Below, piece by piece: positions 61,861-64,000 of a stretch of 64,000 nucleotides of DNA. The stretch spans positions 310,001 to 374,000 of the forward strand of contig CAXXHP010000001.1 of assembly GCA_963662675.2 (NCBI GenBank), in the 5' to 3' direction. Below the pieces are notes generated by a model. It saw only the letters and a program-made list of their open reading frames with translations, had not been told where the DNA came from and ran no database searches. Both the position numbers and the translations under genes were made by a program. Source of the DNA: G963662675 sp963662675 (lineage in GTDB: Bacteria; Bacteroidota; Bacteroidia; Bacteroidales; Prolixibacteraceae). Position 1 is the stretch's first letter, and each line of letters begins with the position of its first letter.

Positions 61861-63965
61861 TAGCTTAGTTCCAAATAAATCGTTTGTCCCTTTTTTATCT
61901 TGCCACCGGCAGTTAATGATTGCTTTGATACTTTCCCAATGCCTCTTATTTTTACTTTCAAGCCGGCTGTCTCAAGCAGAAAAAGAGCGTCGCTCCCTGC
62001 CATCCCTTTTACATTTGGAATCATCCCTTCTTCAATGTCAAGGCCTGTTATGTCGGTGTTGTTAACCCGAATCAATTCTGAAGGGTATTTGGCAACATCG
62101 ATATTTAGATTGAGTTCTTCAGTGGTCTCTTCAATGTCATTACGGAAGCCGGTTTCTGATTTTGGCATTTCGGCGAGTTCATCTTCTGTGTTGTGTCGAG
62201 GATCAAGGAATGATGCATACACTTTGCTCACAACCTCTTTAAAAACAGGGCCTGCAACCGATGAGCCGTAGTATTTTCCTTTTGGGCCAACGATCACTAC
62301 TATTATTGAGTACTTGGGGTCATCAGCAGGGAAATAACCAGCAAATGAAGCTTGGTAGTTTTTCCGTCCATCTTTTGAATATCCTTCATTGTTGTATGCG
62401 ACTTGTGCTGTCCCCGTTTTTCCTGCAATGGGGAAGTAAGGGTTGTTGAGCGATTTCCCAGTTCCGTCCAAACAAACACTTGCTAATAAGTCTTGTGCTT
62501 TTTTTAACGTTTCACTGGAGCAGATTGATGGATTTAAAACTTCCGTTTTTAATTCTTTCAATAAAATTCCATTTTCTCTCACTTCTTTTACAAATTTGGG
62601 TTTTATCATTTTCCCATTATTTGCAATTGCATTGTAAAACGTTAATGTTTGAAGTGGAGTTAGCTTGATTTCGTAACCATAAGATATCCAGGCTAGCGAT
62701 GGCCCCCACCAATCTGAGTCCCCCGGATATTTAATGGTTGGTTCTCCCTCTCCTGCAAACCCAAGCCCCAAAGGTTTATTTAATCCAAAGTTGTAAATGC
62801 GGTCAATATAGTCCTCTTCGTGTCCCTCGTAGTACTTTGTGATGATTTTGGCAACACCAACATTTGAGGAGAGTTCAAAGATTTCTTTCATGTTAAGTTT
62901 CCCGTGTCCGCCGGATCCGTAATCGCTATCGTAGACCGTTTGTCCGCGGTAGTCCCACTTGCCCACTCCGGTGTCGAATACGTCGGCTGTGTCTACATAT
63001 CCGTGCTCCATGGCAACCATTAATGACATTAATTTAAAGGTGGAGCCAGGCTCACTGCAGCCGGCATGTCCAAGTGCATAATTATATGTCTCGGCATATG
63101 TGCCGTCTTTTTTGAGTCCAAGATTGGCAATGGCCTTAACCTCGCCGGTCTCGACTTCCATAACAACGGCAGTTCCCCATTCTGCTTGTGATGTTTGCAT
63201 TTGCGTCATCAGAGCATTTTGGGTAAAATCTTGAAGATTAACATTGATTGAGGTGATTATGTCTTGTCCGTCTTTGGGCTCTGTAATAGCCATGTCAACC
63301 CAGTGTCCGGAATAATTCCGTTTGAGTGCCAATCCATTTTCTCCGGCGAGGTAGCTCTCCATCAGTCCTTCTATTCCTGAGTACCCTACGTTTCCATGTA
63401 TGCCTCCATAGGCTCCTTTGTTCAATGTTCCTATGGTTCTACTGGCCATGTCTCCATGAGGCATTATTCGTTCGCTTTCTCCAACAACAATAAGTCCTGA
63501 GCCAAAATGTGATTTACTCATCATCTCTAGTCGTTTGAATTGTTGGAGTTGATTGTAGTTCACTTTTTCAGGGTAGATCAGGAACCAGCGATTGCCTGCT
63601 GAAAATGCTTTTTTGAGCCTTTGTTTAAACTGCGACTTGGAAATGTGAAAATGTTCAGCGATTTGTAGTGATAATTCATCAGCATCATCTGCGAATACTC
63701 GTTTCACGCGTGGTGCAGCTAAGTCCAGTCTTAATTCGTAATAGGGAATGGAGGTTGCAAGAATACTCCCATCGTCGGCACAAACATTTCCTCTTTGTGC
63801 CTGTATCTCTGATGTGTTATTTTTTAGATCAGTAGCTATCTGTTCCCATTTTCCGGTATCAACAGATTGGATCATGAATATTTTTGACACAATAATTACT
63901 CCCAGCAATGCTGCAAGGAAGTAAATGATGCCAAAACGGAATGTTATGTCTTTCCTAATCTCCAT
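61860..63965 (-). CDS. ftsI: septal peptidoglycan transpeptidase (class B PBP) with PASTA domain
   Basis: A 701-residue class B penicillin-binding protein. It has an N-terminal TM helix (about 9-30), a dimerisation/pedestal domain starting at AQRGNVCADDGSILATS, and a transpeptidase domain with EPGSTFKLM (catalytic Ser-x-x-Lys), SSNVG and AGKTGTAQ. A C-terminal PASTA domain (about 640-701, IPNVKGMAGSDALFLLETAGL) is as in SpoVD-type PBPs. Its dcw position and the FtsW gene nearby make it the septal enzyme. murE follows with a 1-nt overlap. Confidence 0.96.
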   Translation of the reverse strand: MEIRKDITFRFGIIYFLAALLGVIIVSKIFMIQSVDTGKWEQIATDLKNNTSEIQAQRGNVCADDGSILATSIPYYELRLDLAAPRVKRVFADDADELSLQIAEHFHISKSQFKQRLKKAFSAGNRWFLIYPEKVNYNQLQQFKRLEMMSKSHFGSGLIVVGESERIMPHGDMASRTIGTLNKGAYGGIHGNVGYSGIEGLMESYLAGENGLALKRNYSGHWVDMAITEPKDGQDIITSINVNLQDFTQNALMTQMQTSQAEWGTAVVMEVETGEVKAIANLGLKKDGTYAETYNYALGHAGCSEPGSTFKLMSLMVAMEHGYVDTADVFDTGVGKWDYRGQTVYDSDYGSGGHGKLNMKEIFELSSNVGVAKIITKYYEGHEEDYIDRIYNFGLNKPLGLGFAGEGEPTIKYPGDSDWWGPSLAWISYGYEIKLTPLQTLTFYNAIANNGKMIKPKFVKEVRENGILLKELKTEVLNPSICSSETLKKAQDLLASVCLDGTGKSLNNPYFPIAGKTGTAQVAYNNEGYSKDGRKNYQASFAGYFPADDPKYSIIVVIVGPKGKYYGSSVAGPVFKEVVSKVYASFLDPRHNTEDELAEMPKSETGFRNDIEETTEELNLNIDVAKYPSELIRVNNTDITGLDIEEGMIPNVKGMAGSDALFLLETAGLKVKIRGIGKVSKQSLTAGGKIKKGQTIYLELS

Positions 63966-63974
63966 GTATTATTC

Positions 63975-64000
63975 CTAGTCCAGTTTTTCGACTTTAATTT
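63975..64000 (-). CDS. C-terminal end of the gene preceding ftsI, possibly ftsL-like
   Basis: Only the last eight or so codons can be seen: an open frame ending in IKVEKLD and a TAG stop at 63975-63977, 9 bp before the ftsI start. In Bacteroidota dcw clusters a small FtsL-like membrane protein gene precedes ftsI. The identity rests on position only. Confidence 0.35.

Noticed and set aside
1..64000. tRNA, rRNA, CRISPR, insertion sequences, phage or integrated elements
   Set aside because: None found by reading both strands: no repeat-spacer array, transposase, integrase or terminal repeats, and base composition is even.

Overview
The window looks like chromosomal DNA of a Bacteroidota bacterium, most likely class Bacteroidia (Marinilabiliales/Prolixibacteraceae-like; the family level is inference). 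Reasons: promoters of the Bacteroidota type (TTG/TTTG, about 19 nt, TAnnTTTG) before several genes, weak or absent Shine-Dalgarno sequences, a GldB lipoprotein, a two-component pair resembling RprX/RprY, a dcw cluster whose PBP carries a PASTA domain, and a MraY with a large cytoplasmic insertion. Base composition is even and AT-rich. I see no rRNA, tRNA, CRISPR array, insertion sequence or phage gene.

Layout. 1-4.5 kb: a left-truncated cardiolipin synthase, an orphan sugar-binding lipoprotein, a nucleoside transporter and a bifunctional nuclease. 4.7-9.3 kb: rplU-rpmA, serS, a Crp/Fnr regulator and nadE. 9.4-13.6 kb: an outer-membrane barrel protein, gldB and a two-component system. 14.1-29.6 kb: one long plus-strand operon of seven export genes. 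29.8-36.1 kb: plsC, aroA, aroB, a small membrane protein, dprA and a DEAD-box helicase. 36.1-47.3 kb: two tandem paralogous 7TM histidine kinases, mntP, alkaline phosphatase, an AlbA_2 protein, a GNAT enzyme, a seven-PAS kinase and a NifX-like protein. 47.3-64 kb: miaB, yqeY and a compact minus-strand division and cell-wall cluster (ftsI, murE, mraY, murD, ftsW, murG, murC, ftsQ, ftsA, two ftsZ genes).

The most unusual part is the 14.1-29.6 kb operon. It encodes an ABC ATPase, a giant ABC permease carrying a degenerate M1-peptidase-like and a golvesin-C-like periplasmic region, a TolC-type outer-membrane channel, a lipoprotein adaptor, a normal RND pump, a 1568-residue RND pump fused to an ABC ATPase, and an ABC-2 permease. 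In the fusion, the first strand of the ATPase domain is separated from the rest by about 180 residues holding four predicted membrane helices. The gene set suggests an envelope-spanning exporter that combines proton-driven RND and ATP-driven ABC modules. A two-component system is encoded divergently upstream.

The second unusual feature is a tandem pair of ftsZ genes between ftsA and yqeY. Both keep the GTPase motifs. The upstream copy lacks the usual C-terminal peptide and instead ends in an amphipathic segment resembling the C terminus of the neighbouring FtsA, which suggests direct membrane binding.
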